Counted from the first letter of the stretch, positions 53,052-61,945 are shown. The stretch: 64,000 nucleotides of DNA from Parabacteroides sp900760525 (GCF_049860805.1 NZ_CP187555.1:1302001-1366000), one strand, 5' to 3'. Notes: a model not told the origin generated them from the letters alone. Made by a program: numbers and translations.

Positions 53052-53676
53052 ATGAATGAGTTATTGAAAATTAAGTTTTTTGAGCTATTGTCTAAAACTT
53101 CACAAGAAGTTACTAACACAGAAATGCAAGATGCCTATGGAGAATTTGTCAAGCACATAGTCGCTATTAGCAATTCAGAAGATTATTCCTATATCTTTCG
53201 GATGCTAAATCTCACCCGTATTGAGATAGTACCCCTAAAAGAGTTATATCAATGTGGGCAGGGGGAAAAATGCGCTTAAAATTCTCTATGTCCACAAAGC
53301 GTTATCGACAATTGATGCCGAGCTACAATTAATCAACTTAAAAATTAACCATCCAGAACAATTTAAGTTATCTATTCCTACAGCGTTCAAGTCCGACCTA
53401 TATGTAATCCATAAGTCAAAAGATTTGGGGATTATTGGCATTGCAGAAATCGTATTAGCTCTGTTTCTACAGGGGCAAATCGTTGGCGAAGATGGAAAAC
53501 CTGTCCCAGAAGTTCGTTTAGCTCGTGGCTTTGAGCAGCTTTTCAATCTAAAATTCGGAAGTATTTACGATAAGGTAGGTGAAGTATTTACCCGCAAGCC
53601 GTACAACCTTACCAAAACATTGGATGCCTTACGAAATGCTATCATTAAAGAGGATCGAAAACGTAAGAGCCGATAA
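53052..53676 (+). pseudogene. RteC-like regulator gene, frameshifted
   Basis: The N-terminal part (53052-53279; MNELLKIKFFELLSK) and C-terminal part (to 53676; KNALKILYVHKALSTIDAEL to the RteC-like end) lie in two frames. The span of 625 bases is 208 codons plus one base, and a G5-A5 run at 53261-53270 sits at the junction; removing one G restores a continuous frame reading QGKNALK. RteC proteins control excision and mobilisation of CTnDOT-type elements. Either the gene is broken, the tract is variable, or this is a sequencing error. Confidence 0.75.
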
Positions 53677-53737
53677 AGATCAAAAAAGATATTTGTGCAA
53701 ACTGTTTATTCTCAGATATTTGCAAATATCTTTTCGG

Positions 53738-53764
53738 GGAGTAGGTAACTACTCCTCTTTTTCT
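53738..53764 (+). terminator. Terminator after the RteC-like gene
   Basis: GGAGTAG-GTAA-CTACTCC followed by TCTTTTTCTC. A perfect 16-bp palindrome, GATATTTGCAAATATC, lies immediately upstream at 53715-53730. Confidence 0.8.
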
Positions 53765-53838
53765 CTTACATTGTTTTACAGAATTTTGCTTCATCAATCG
53801 ATTGAGAACAATAATGTTAAACTAAAAAATGAAGCAAA

Positions 53839-54171
53839 ATGTATATAGACAACGAAAACTTCGATAAATGGATGGAGAAGCTATCTAAGAAACTCACTGA
53901 GATAGGACAAGACTTAAAATCCCTTATCAATACCGATCAGGTATTAGAAGAAAATGAACGATTACTTGATAATCAGGATTTAGCATTTCTGTTAAAAGTG
54001 TCTTTCAGAACTTTACAACGCTATCGACTAAAAGGTAAGCTCCCCTACTTTACTATTGGGCATAAAACCTACTATCGGGCTAGCGATATTAGAGCTTTTG
54101 TACGTGAACGAGCCGATTATCAAACTTATAAACAGTTTGAAAAAGCCAATCAATTAGAAAACAAACTCTGA
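53839..54171 (+). CDS. Helix-turn-helix protein of the mobilisation region
   Basis: 110 residues. A coiled N-terminal half is followed by the winged helix DLAFLLKVSFRTLQRYRLKG and KTYYRASDIRAFV, the same family as the two proteins near the integrase. It precedes the presumptive oriT and mob genes and may be an excisionase or a regulator of transfer. Confidence 0.8.
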   Translation: MYIDNENFDKWMEKLSKKLTEIGQDLKSLINTDQVLEENERLLDNQDLAFLLKVSFRTLQRYRLKGKLPYFTIGHKTYYRASDIRAFVRERADYQTYKQFEKANQLENKL

Positions 54172-54231
54172 CAGCAAAATGCAGCAGAGGAAAGAAGCTT
54201 GTGTTTAAGCTATCACTTTGTGTAACCACCC

Positions 54232-54369
54232 CGATTTAGTAGAAACCGCTTCACCTATCGGTTCAGCCCATTTCACTAAATCGAGCAAGAGGGAACTGGA
54301 CAAGTCCTGTTCTTCCCTCTTGCCCTGCGGGGCAAAGCCTTCGGCTTTAGCGTGTTACAAGAACACGCT
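54232..54369. other. Presumptive origin of transfer: array of five stem-loops
   Basis: Five inverted repeats follow each other: 54232-54240/54275-54283 (CGATTTAGT) enclosing 54244-54248/54259-54263; 54285-54295/54313-54323 (GCAAGAGGGAA) enclosing GGAC/GTCC; TTGCCC/GGGCAA at 54320-54335; AAAGCC/GGCTTT at 54334-54348; AGCGTGTT/AACACGCT at 54349-54369. Such structure directly ahead of the mobilisation genes, in a 284-base gap without a gene, is what an oriT looks like in Bacteroides mobilisable elements. The nick site is not identified. Confidence 0.65.
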
Positions 54370-54455
54370 GTAATGACACCTGTAATAAGTATTTTCTTTG
54401 TAATGCTTATTATCAGGTATTTATCTATTCATATTTCTATAAAAAAGTAATTGCC

Positions 54456-55040
54456 ATGCCAAACAGCAGTCGGAAAACAATATTCACTACCATTTCCATA
54501 GATAAGGAAACAGCAGCTTTGGTAGAAAAGATATGCAAACGCTATTCACTGAAAAAGAGTGAAGTTGTAAAGTTAGCGTTCAGGTATATAGATAAGGCAC
54601 ATATCAACCCATCCGAAGCCCCTGAATCCGTAAGATCGGAACTGGCGAAAATAAATAAGAGACAGGATGATATTATTCGCTTCATCCGTCACTATGAGGA
54701 AGAACAACTAAATCCCATGATACGAGCTACAAATTCTATCGCTTTGCGTTTCGATGCTATCGGTAAAACTTTGGAAACTCTTGTTCTCTCCCAATTGGAA
54801 GCCAGTCAGGAGAGACAAACAGCCGTACTCAAAAAGTTAAGTGAGCAGTTCGGTAATCATGCAGATGTTATAAACAATCAGTCCAAACAGATTAATGCAC
54901 TTTATCAGATACACCAACGGGATTGTAAAAAGTTACTTCACCTGATACAACTCTATTCGGAGTTATCCGCTTGTGGTGTGATGGATAGCAAAAGAAAAGA
55001 GAACCTGAAAGTTAAAATCAGTAATCTGATAAATACATAA
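54456..55040 (+). CDS. BfmA/BtgA-family mobilisation protein
   Basis: 194 residues. The N-terminal ribbon-helix-helix-like region (TTISIDKETAALVEKICKRY, SLKKSEVVKLAFRYID) suits DNA binding at oriT; the rest is coiled coil. The pattern matches BtgA/BfmA accessory proteins of Bacteroides mobilisable plasmids and transposons, which help the relaxase form the relaxosome. The relaxase gene starts 4 bases downstream. Confidence 0.88.
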   Translation: MPNSSRKTIFTTISIDKETAALVEKICKRYSLKKSEVVKLAFRYIDKAHINPSEAPESVRSELAKINKRQDDIIRFIRHYEEEQLNPMIRATNSIALRFDAIGKTLETLVLSQLEASQERQTAVLKKLSEQFGNHADVINNQSKQINALYQIHQRDCKKLLHLIQLYSELSACGVMDSKRKENLKVKISNLINT

Positions 55041-55044
55041 GATT

Positions 55045-55965
55045 ATGCACATAGACTTTGCCCCGCCATCAAACGGAACATATAATAATGTTGGAAGTTG
55101 CCGTCAGTTAGCTAATTACCTCGAACATGAAGACTTAGAACGGATGGGAAAGGGTATTTATATCGAAGGCTTTTTCAATCTGACAGAGGATAACATCTAT
55201 AAATCAAAGGTTATAAAAGATATAGATAGTAACATCGGACAACTCCTAAAAACGGATGCTAAGTTTTATGCTATTCATGTCAGTCCATCGGAAAAAGAAC
55301 TCCGAGTGATAGGTAATACGGAACAGGAACAAGCCGAAGCAATGAAGCGATATATCCGAGAGGTGTTTATTCCTGAATATGCCAAAAACTTCAATAAAGA
55401 ACTATCCGAAGCGGATATAAAGTTTTACGGCAAAATCCATTTCGACCGCAATCGTTCCAACAACGAACTGAATATGCACTGTCATTTGATTGTCAGCCGG
55501 AAAGACCAAGCCAATAAGAAAAAGCTATCTCCGCTTACCAATCACAAGAACACCAAGAACGGAGTAGTAAAAGGTGGCTTCGACCGTGTGAACCTGTTCC
55601 AACAAGCGGAACAAGGCTTTGATAAACTGTTCAATTACAATCGCCATCAATCCGAATCATTTCATTACCACAACACAATGAAAAATAGATCCATATGTGA
55701 ACAGATTAAACACCAAGAACAAAAAGCACTATATAGTAAAAGAAAATTAACAGTCGATATAGAAAACTTGCTTGCTATCAATATTGAGACTCATACAACA
55801 AAACAAGAAAGGCAAAATCCTGACATACCATTTATCAATCAAGGGAACAACCAAATATCCGATATATTCACCACTTTTTCAACATCAAGTTTAGATCTTA
55901 TTACCCACAATGAAGAGCAACCGCTAAAACTTAAGAGGGAAAAGAAAAAAAGACGAAATCTATAA
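55045..55965 (+). CDS. Relaxase/mobilisation protein (BtgB-like, DUF5712-type)
   Basis: 306 residues. The conserved start HIDFAPPSNGTYNNVGSCRQ, then FYAIHVSPSEKEL and the metal-binding HUH-type motif NMHCHLIVSRKD at about residues 148-159 indicate a relaxase of the BtgB/DUF5712 group. It would nick oriT and lead the single strand into a recipient using a helper conjugation system. The last 90 residues are poorly conserved and charged. Confidence 0.82.
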   Translation: MHIDFAPPSNGTYNNVGSCRQLANYLEHEDLERMGKGIYIEGFFNLTEDNIYKSKVIKDIDSNIGQLLKTDAKFYAIHVSPSEKELRVIGNTEQEQAEAMKRYIREVFIPEYAKNFNKELSEADIKFYGKIHFDRNRSNNELNMHCHLIVSRKDQANKKKLSPLTNHKNTKNGVVKGGFDRVNLFQQAEQGFDKLFNYNRHQSESFHYHNTMKNRSICEQIKHQEQKALYSKRKLTVDIENLLAINIETHTTKQERQNPDIPFINQGNNQISDIFTTFSTSSLDLITHNEEQPLKLKREKKKRRNL

Positions 55966-55999
55966 TTTATTTTTAATAAAAATACTCCAGTCATATCAA

Positions 56000-56033
56000 G
56001 CAATATAAATTAAATCAATATATTTGCAATATA
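56000..56033 (+). promoter_or_regulatory. Defence operon promoter with flanking direct repeat
   Basis: -7 box TATATTTG at 56019-56026. GCAATATA occurs at 56000-56007 and again at 56026-56033, bracketing the box with a 26-base spacing. The repeats are candidate binding sites for the Xre protein encoded 18 bases downstream. Confidence 0.5.
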
Positions 56034-56050
56034 CATCAATTTATCATGCA

Positions 56051-56254
56051 ATGGAATTAAATAGATTAAAAATTGTACTTGTAGAAAAAAAGCGTACTGG
56101 AAAGTGGCTTGCCGAAGTCTTAAAGAAGAATGAAGCAACTATCTCTCGATGGTGTACAAATGAGTCACAGCCATCTATAGAAACGCTTTTTGAGATAGCA
56201 AAAGTATTAGATATTGATGTGAAAGACCTATTAGTAAATTCGAAAGAGCAATAA
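56051..56254 (+). CDS. Xre-family helix-turn-helix regulator of the defence operon
   Basis: 67 residues from ATG 56051, a single HTH_3 domain (GKWLAEVLKKNEATISRW, then QPSIETLFEIAKVLDIDVKD). It ends 1 base before the TIR-APAZ gene, so it is the first gene of the operon and probably represses its own promoter. Small Xre proteins of this kind commonly lead restriction or abortive-infection operons. Confidence 0.88.
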   Translation: MELNRLKIVLVEKKRTGKWLAEVLKKNEATISRWCTNESQPSIETLFEIAKVLDIDVKDLLVNSKEQ

Positions 56255-56255
56255 T

Positions 56256-57635
56256 ATGGCAAGAGATACTATATTCATTAGTCATGCAACACCAGAAGAT
56301 AACGAATTTTCTATTTGGATAGCATCAAGACTAGAAATGCTTGGTTATAAAACTTGGATAGATAAAGATGGACTATTAGGAGGTGAACGTTTTTGGGCTA
56401 CTATACAAAAGGCTATTGAAAGTTCCATAAAAGTACTATTTGTTTATTCGAAAAATATTGTGACAAAAGACGGATTGCTAAAGCAGGGTATTGAGAATGA
56501 AATAGAATATGCTAAAAGCATTGCTTCGCAATATGGGTTACAAGATTTTATAATCCCGCTTCATCTTGATGCATCTCCTTATAATTTGGCAATTGGGCTT
56601 CCTAACATCAATCATATCCCATTTAACAACAATTGGGCTGATGGTCTGAAACAACTAATAAGAAAGCTAGAAAAAGATTCTATTCCAAAAAACTTTGATA
56701 GCCAAGAATCTTCATTTTCAGAATGGTACGAAAATGAATATGTGTCAAATTGTTCTATCATTCCTAAAAAAGAACTTTTTTATACATCATGGTGGCAGAT
56801 AGAAAATGCTCCTAAAGTTTTCTATATGTATCAATTTACAAATGCAGCACAAGCTAAAGCAATTAGGAATCTAAACAAGGATATACCGATCAGCCTTTTA
56901 TCAAATATTATATCCACTTTTGATAATAAATTGAACTTCGTAGTTCCAAGAGAAAATGATCAAGTTGAAGTATTACCAGAAAACAGTTATACATTTTCTT
57001 TAAATGACATTTTATTTGGTTTTGAATCTATTTCTTTTCCTTTGCATAGAGATGTAGAAAATCACTTTAAGAGATTGTTATATTGCGTTGTATCAAATTT
57101 GTTTAGAAAAAAAGGACTGTTTAAATATGAAATGTCAAACAAAAGACTAGCTTACTATTTGCCTAAATACGAAGGATTGAAAAAAATAGAATTTACATAT
57201 CCATATACAAGAAAAAAGAAATCAAAATCTATTTTAGGAAAATACGAAGCAATTGGTTCATGGCATTATGCTGTTTCTCTTCAACCAATTATATTTCCAT
57301 TTGTGGGGTTTTCTATTAAATCTCACATATTATTTACTTCAGATGGGTTTAATATTATTAATGATGCTAAGAAACAACATTCATTTAGAAGAAAGAAAGG
57401 GAAACGTTTTTTTAATGAAGAATGGAGAGATCTACAATTAGCATTCATACAACAACTAAAAGATATAGATGGAAAGATCAAAATAAAAATTTCGATTAGT
57501 GAAGATTTTTTAGAAATGAAGCAATGGCCTGAGACTTTTTGGAGTGAGGTCGGATATAATGATCCAAAATCTCAAATGGATATTAATAAAGTGGAAGATT
57601 ATTATGAAGAATTAATAGAAGAATCAGATGATTGA
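56256..57635 (+). CDS. TIR-APAZ effector subunit of a SPARTA system
   Basis: 459 residues. An N-terminal TIR domain (about 4-140) starts with IFISHATPEDNEFSIWIASRL; the presumed NADase glutamate is Glu82 in ENEIEYA. From about residue 150 the protein matches the APAZ region found only with short Argonautes (YTSWWQIENAPKVFYMYQF at 177-194, PENSYTFSLNDILFG at 241-255). In characterised SPARTA systems this subunit pairs with a short Argonaute, and guide-directed recognition of invader nucleic acid makes TIR domains multimerise and degrade NAD, killing the infected or plasmid-bearing cell. The stop overlaps the Argonaute start by 8 bases. Confidence 0.92.
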   Translation: MARDTIFISHATPEDNEFSIWIASRLEMLGYKTWIDKDGLLGGERFWATIQKAIESSIKVLFVYSKNIVTKDGLLKQGIENEIEYAKSIASQYGLQDFIIPLHLDASPYNLAIGLPNINHIPFNNNWADGLKQLIRKLEKDSIPKNFDSQESSFSEWYENEYVSNCSIIPKKELFYTSWWQIENAPKVFYMYQFTNAAQAKAIRNLNKDIPISLLSNIISTFDNKLNFVVPRENDQVEVLPENSYTFSLNDILFGFESISFPLHRDVENHFKRLLYCVVSNLFRKKGLFKYEMSNKRLAYYLPKYEGLKKIEFTYPYTRKKKSKSILGKYEAIGSWHYAVSLQPIIFPFVGFSIKSHILFTSDGFNIINDAKKQHSFRRKKGKRFFNEEWRDLQLAFIQQLKDIDGKIKIKISISEDFLEMKQWPETFWSEVGYNDPKSQMDINKVEDYYEELIEESDD

Positions 57636-59139
57636 ACCAATACTTAAATATATAAATGAGCCATCTTTGACATTTGGAAATGGACAAAAAGCAATAGATC
57701 CAAGAGATGGTTTAATGTTATTTGGCCCTTTCGATCAAATGCGAGTACGAGGTGTAAAAAACATTGGTATTATTGGAACTAAAAAGCTTAGAGAGCAGAT
57801 GATCAAATATTTGAAAAAAATCAACTCTCCTGTGATTAATTCTGATGCTAATATAGCACGCCCTAATTTTCCGGGATTAGAAACCGTTTTTGGTATCTCT
57901 ATAAATTTCGATAACATCATTCAAATTGATATTAAAGATAATGATATTGAGAAATATTTAAGATATACAGATTCTCATCAGAGAGTTCATAATTGGGTAA
58001 ATCTGTATGTAGATCCTTTAATTGCATACAGTGAAAAAGAAGAAATGCCAGTTGATATTTGGTTTATTGTTATTCCAGAAAGTATATATCAATTTGGAAG
58101 ACCTAATTCTAAAATTCCAAAATCAGCAGAAAATATTAATATCGGATTAAAGAAACAAGAACGAAATTCCACTCAATTGGATATGTTTTTCCAAGAAGAA
58201 AAGGAACAGCTAAGAGAAGCATATGAGTTTGAAGTAAACTTTCATAATCAATTAAAAGCAAAAATATTATCTGCTAAGATTGTGACTCAGATAATCAGAG
58301 AAAGTAAAATAACATATAGAGACATCTTCTCACAAAAGCAAATAGAAGAAGAACAAAAATTCGACACATCAAAAGCATGGAATATATCAAACACTTTATA
58401 CTACAAGTTGGGAGGACTCCCTTGGAAATTAGGAGATGTTCGTGATGGCGTTTGCTATTTAGGATTAGTGTATAAAAAAACAGAATCAGACTCTAAAAGT
58501 AAAAATGCATGTTGTGCTGCTCAAATGTTTTTAGATTCAGGTGACGGAATGGTTTTCAGAGGTAATGTTGGGCCTTGGTGGAACCCTCAAAGTGGAGAGT
58601 TTCATTTATCAGAACAAGATGCTTTTGAAATTATCTCACAATCATTAGATTCTTATTATTATAAATTTAACGACTATCCTAAAGAAATTTTTATCCATGC
58701 AAAAACATACTTTGACAATGTAGAATGGAAAGGTTTTGAAGAAGCTGTAAAAGGTAAATCGCAAATTATTGGCGTTAGAATAAAAGAAAACAGTGCATTT
58801 AAAATCTATAGACATTCTTCATATTGTGTGCCAAGAGGAACAATGATGCAATATGATAATTCAAAAGCATTCCTATGGACAAAAGGATTTGTCCCAAGAT
58901 TTAAAACACAAATAGGATTAGAAACTCCTAATCCTATAGATATTGCCATAACAAGAGGAAATGCAGATATAGATACTGTGTGCAAAGACATTTTAAGTTT
59001 AACTAAATTAAATTACAATGCCTGTATTTATGGAGATGGTGTTCCTGTTACACTCAAATTTGCTGATTCAATAGGGGAAATTCTTACAGCAGGAAAGGAT
59101 ATTAAAACAGGAGTTTTGCCCTTTAAGCATTACATTTAA
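57628..59139 (+). CDS. Short prokaryotic Argonaute (MID-PIWI, inactive)
   Basis: 503 residues, the usual short-pAgo length, with no N or PAZ domain. The opening LTFGNGQKAIDPRDGLMLFG is the conserved start of short Argonautes. The MID domain (about 145-235) has the guide 5'-phosphate-binding NFHNQLKAK and TQII residues (205-224). The PIWI domain (about 250-503) lacks the catalytic tetrad: CYLGLVYKK replaces the first Asp and IHAKTYF replaces the later Asp. It therefore binds guide and target without cutting and acts as the sensor for the TIR-APAZ protein, whose gene it overlaps. Confidence 0.92.
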   Translation: MIEPILKYINEPSLTFGNGQKAIDPRDGLMLFGPFDQMRVRGVKNIGIIGTKKLREQMIKYLKKINSPVINSDANIARPNFPGLETVFGISINFDNIIQIDIKDNDIEKYLRYTDSHQRVHNWVNLYVDPLIAYSEKEEMPVDIWFIVIPESIYQFGRPNSKIPKSAENINIGLKKQERNSTQLDMFFQEEKEQLREAYEFEVNFHNQLKAKILSAKIVTQIIRESKITYRDIFSQKQIEEEQKFDTSKAWNISNTLYYKLGGLPWKLGDVRDGVCYLGLVYKKTESDSKSKNACCAAQMFLDSGDGMVFRGNVGPWWNPQSGEFHLSEQDAFEIISQSLDSYYYKFNDYPKEIFIHAKTYFDNVEWKGFEEAVKGKSQIIGVRIKENSAFKIYRHSSYCVPRGTMMQYDNSKAFLWTKGFVPRFKTQIGLETPNPIDIAITRGNADIDTVCKDILSLTKLNYNACIYGDGVPVTLKFADSIGEILTAGKDIKTGVLPFKHYI

Positions 59140-59202
59140 GAAGAGGAATGTAACATCAATAACAATTACATTAATTTATAAATTAACTAATATCATATTA
59201 TT

Positions 59203-61734
59203 ATGGTTGACTTTAGAAAAAAATTAGGTAAGAAAGAGGTTGAAAAGAAAATCATACCTTTAGATATATACAATGAGTTAGATCGTAGAAGTATTACTGG
59301 TCCTTTGAGACCTGCCCAAAGTAAGATATTAGATGAATGGTTTAATCACAAGCAAAAGGAACATAATTTAATCATAAAACTTCACACAGGGGAAGGTAAA
59401 ACATTGATTGGATTATTAATTCTACAATCAAAAATAAATCAGGGAGAAGGACCGTGTGTTTTCGTTTGTCCCAATATATATCTATCACAACAAGTAGCTC
59501 AAGAAGCTACAAAATTTGGAATACCATATTGCTTAATTGAAGAAGATAATAATCTACCAAATGACTTTATTGAGGGAAAGAAGATATTGATTGTTCATGT
59601 TCAAAAGCTTTTCAATGGGAAATCTATTTTTGGTATTGATAATAATTATATTCATATTGGAAGCCTTGTTTTAGATGATTCGCACGCTTGTATTGATGCT
59701 ATAAAAGATTCGTTTACAGTGAGAATAAAGAGAGAACATTCTTTGTATGGAGAAATACTGTCTCTTTTTGAGGATGATCTAACAGAGCAAGGAGAGGGAG
59801 ATTTTCTAGATATCCGTAATGGTGACTATGACGCATTACTTCCAATTCCATATTGGTCTTGGATTGATAAAAAAAGCGAAGTAGCAAATTTGTTATCTAA
59901 ATACAGAGAAGAAAATGAGCTGGCATTTACATGGCCACTAATAAAGAATTGTCTTGAAGACTGCCAAGCTTTTATTACTGGTAATGGGGTTGAGATTCTT
60001 CCATATCATATTCCTATTAGAAGTTTTGGCTCATTTGCAAATGCAAACCAAAGAATCTTAATGTCTGCCACAACTCAAGATGATTCATTTTTTATTAAAG
60101 GTTTAGGGTTTGATATAAACGCTATCAAAAATCCTTTAATTAATACTGAACAAAAATGGTCTGGTGAGAAGATGATTTTGATACCATCACTGATTGATGA
60201 CTCATTGGACAGAGATTTGATTGTTAGTACATTTGCAAAGCCTAACACAAAATTACATTTTGGAAGAGTTGCTATAGTTCCAAGCCATCGTAGGTCTGAA
60301 CAATATTATGTATTAGGTTCTACTATTTCTGGAACAAAAAATATTTTTACTCTAATATCTGATTTAAAAGCAGGAAATATAGAAAAAACACTAGTAATAA
60401 TAAATAGGTATGATGGTATAGATTTACCAGATGAATCATGTCGATTATTAATAATAGATTCCATGCCTTATTTTAATTCATTAGTTGATAGATACGAAGA
60501 GCAATGTCGAGTTAATAGCGATATTATAAATATTCGTTTAGCCCAAAGAATTGAGCAAGGGCTAGGGAGAAGTGTTAGAGGAGAAAAAGATTACAGTGTC
60601 ATATTACTGATTGGAGCTGACCTCGTGAAGTTTATCAGAAGTACAAGAACTAGTAGATATTTCTCTCCACAAACAAAAAAACAAATCGATATTGGCTTCC
60701 AAATTGCAGATATGGCAAAAGAAGATTTAAGAGCTGATGAACCTGCTCTTAAAGTAGTAACATCACTAATTGTTCAAGCTTTAGTAAAAAGAGATGAAGG
60801 ATGGAAGGAGTTCTATCGTGAAGAAATGGATAAACTCTCTTTATCTGATGGAAAAAGTGATATTTATGACATTTTAGAATTAGAGAAAGAAGCAGAAGCT
60901 TTTTCTTTTAAGAAGAACCATGAAGAAGCATGTAACAAAATACAAATAATATTAGATAAACATATTAAAGATGATTCTGAACGCGGGTGGTATATGCAAA
61001 TATTAGCACGATATAAATATTTTATCAGTAAAACAGATTCTAATAAAATTCAAAAGAGCGCATTCAGTTCTAATTTGCAATTATTGAAACCTAAAGATGG
61101 TATAACATATAGAAAAATAAATGTCATTAATGATAGTAGAATCTATAGAATAAAAAAATGGATAGCTCAATATAAGGATTATAATGAACTAGTATTGGCT
61201 GTTGATGGTCTTTTAAACGACTTTACATTCGGTGTAAATGCCGAAAAATTTGAAACTTCTCTACAAGAAATAGGTGCATTATTAGGTTTTATAAGTCAAA
61301 GACCTGATAAAGAAATTCGTAAAGGACCTGATAACTTATGGGGAGGAGTAGAAAACAAATTTTTCTTACTAGAATGTAAAAGCGAAGTTAACGAAAGCCG
61401 TGAAACAATAAACAAGCATGAAGCTGCACAAATGAATTCACATTGTGGTTGGTTTGAAAACGAATATGGAAAAGAAGCATTAGTTAAAAGAATTTTAATC
61501 ATACCTACACATAAATTATCTTATGAAGCTGACTTTACACATAAAGTAGATATAATGCGAAAAGGAAAAATGAAAATTTTCAAAAACGCAATAAGATCTT
61601 TTATTAAAGAGTTTAAATCTTATAACATAAATGAGATTGAGGATATTAAGATCCAAGAGTTTATAAATATTCATAAGTTAAATATTCAAGATATTGAGGA
61701 GCTTTATACAGAAGCATGGTCTCGAAGAAGTTAA
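59203..61734 (+). CDS. DinG/Rad3-like helicase with C-terminal PD-(D/E)xK nuclease motif
   Basis: 843 residues. Helicase core: R..Q motif RPAQSKILDEWF (36-47), Walker A HTGEGKT (61-67), motif II DDSH (158-161), motif III MSATT (287-291), motif V region RYDGIDLPD (402-410) and motif VI RIEQGLGRSVRG (449-460), best matching the DinG/XPD group. Near the C-terminus, PDNLW (709-713), LECKSE (723-728) and the KHEAAQ helix (738-743) look like a PD-(D/E)xK active site with Asp710, Glu724 and Lys726. It follows the Argonaute gene by 63 bases in the same AT-rich transcript. It could process or remove invader DNA, supply guides, or be a separate defence gene. Confidence 0.85.
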   Translation: MVDFRKKLGKKEVEKKIIPLDIYNELDRRSITGPLRPAQSKILDEWFNHKQKEHNLIIKLHTGEGKTLIGLLILQSKINQGEGPCVFVCPNIYLSQQVAQEATKFGIPYCLIEEDNNLPNDFIEGKKILIVHVQKLFNGKSIFGIDNNYIHIGSLVLDDSHACIDAIKDSFTVRIKREHSLYGEILSLFEDDLTEQGEGDFLDIRNGDYDALLPIPYWSWIDKKSEVANLLSKYREENELAFTWPLIKNCLEDCQAFITGNGVEILPYHIPIRSFGSFANANQRILMSATTQDDSFFIKGLGFDINAIKNPLINTEQKWSGEKMILIPSLIDDSLDRDLIVSTFAKPNTKLHFGRVAIVPSHRRSEQYYVLGSTISGTKNIFTLISDLKAGNIEKTLVIINRYDGIDLPDESCRLLIIDSMPYFNSLVDRYEEQCRVNSDIINIRLAQRIEQGLGRSVRGEKDYSVILLIGADLVKFIRSTRTSRYFSPQTKKQIDIGFQIADMAKEDLRADEPALKVVTSLIVQALVKRDEGWKEFYREEMDKLSLSDGKSDIYDILELEKEAEAFSFKKNHEEACNKIQIILDKHIKDDSERGWYMQILARYKYFISKTDSNKIQKSAFSSNLQLLKPKDGITYRKINVINDSRIYRIKKWIAQYKDYNELVLAVDGLLNDFTFGVNAEKFETSLQEIGALLGFISQRPDKEIRKGPDNLWGGVENKFFLLECKSEVNESRETINKHEAAQMNSHCGWFENEYGKEALVKRILIIPTHKLSYEADFTHKVDIMRKGKMKIFKNAIRSFIKEFKSYNINEIEDIKIQEFINIHKLNIQDIEELYTEAWSRRS

Positions 61735-61908
61735 ATGAGTAAAAGAAATATTGTAAAATCGAGAAGAATAACTATCTTTACCCCAGTATTCTCCATGAGC
61801 AAACTACCGCAAAAGCACGTAGCAAATTAGTGGGTTAAATCATGGGATATGCTTGAAGCTAAAAATATAAAGTTTTAAATATCAGCATGGTAACTCTCTT
61901 AGGAGAAT

Positions 61909-61935
61909 CCCAGGCGGATCACTGAAAACAAAAGA
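61909..61935. repeat. Right attachment site of the island (27-bp direct repeat)
   Basis: Identical to 47210-47236. It contains only the last 13 bases of the tRNA, so it marks the chromosomal junction opposite the intact gene. Confidence 0.92.
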
Positions 61936-61945
61936 AGAATCAAGC

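Larger units (their letters stand above)
47237..61935. mobile_element. Mobilisable genomic island at tRNA-Lys carrying a SPARTA defence operon
   Basis: About 14.7 kb between identical 27-bp repeats. Contents in order: tyrosine integrase, three minus-strand accessory genes, TetR with ABC exporter, frameshifted RteC-like gene, excisionase-like HTH protein, presumptive oriT, two mobilisation genes, then Xre, TIR-APAZ, short Argonaute and helicase-nuclease. No type IV secretion, replication or other transfer genes are seen, so it must depend on a helper element, as NBU- and Tn4555-like Bacteroides elements do. It is clearly more AT-rich than the flanks, especially in the defence operon. Confidence 0.88.

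Noticed and set aside
56256..57635. Stand-alone TIR effector (Thoeris-like)
   Set aside because: The C-terminal two thirds match APAZ and the next gene is a short Argonaute; no ThsA-like partner is present.
57628..59139. Catalytically active Argonaute nuclease
   Set aside because: The PIWI positions for the catalytic aspartates are replaced (LGLVYKK, IHAKTYF), and N and PAZ domains are missing.
61735..61830. 31-residue frame starting directly after the helicase stop
   Set aside because: It is short, lacks a recognisable motif or ribosome binding evidence, and lies in degraded sequence before the right repeat.
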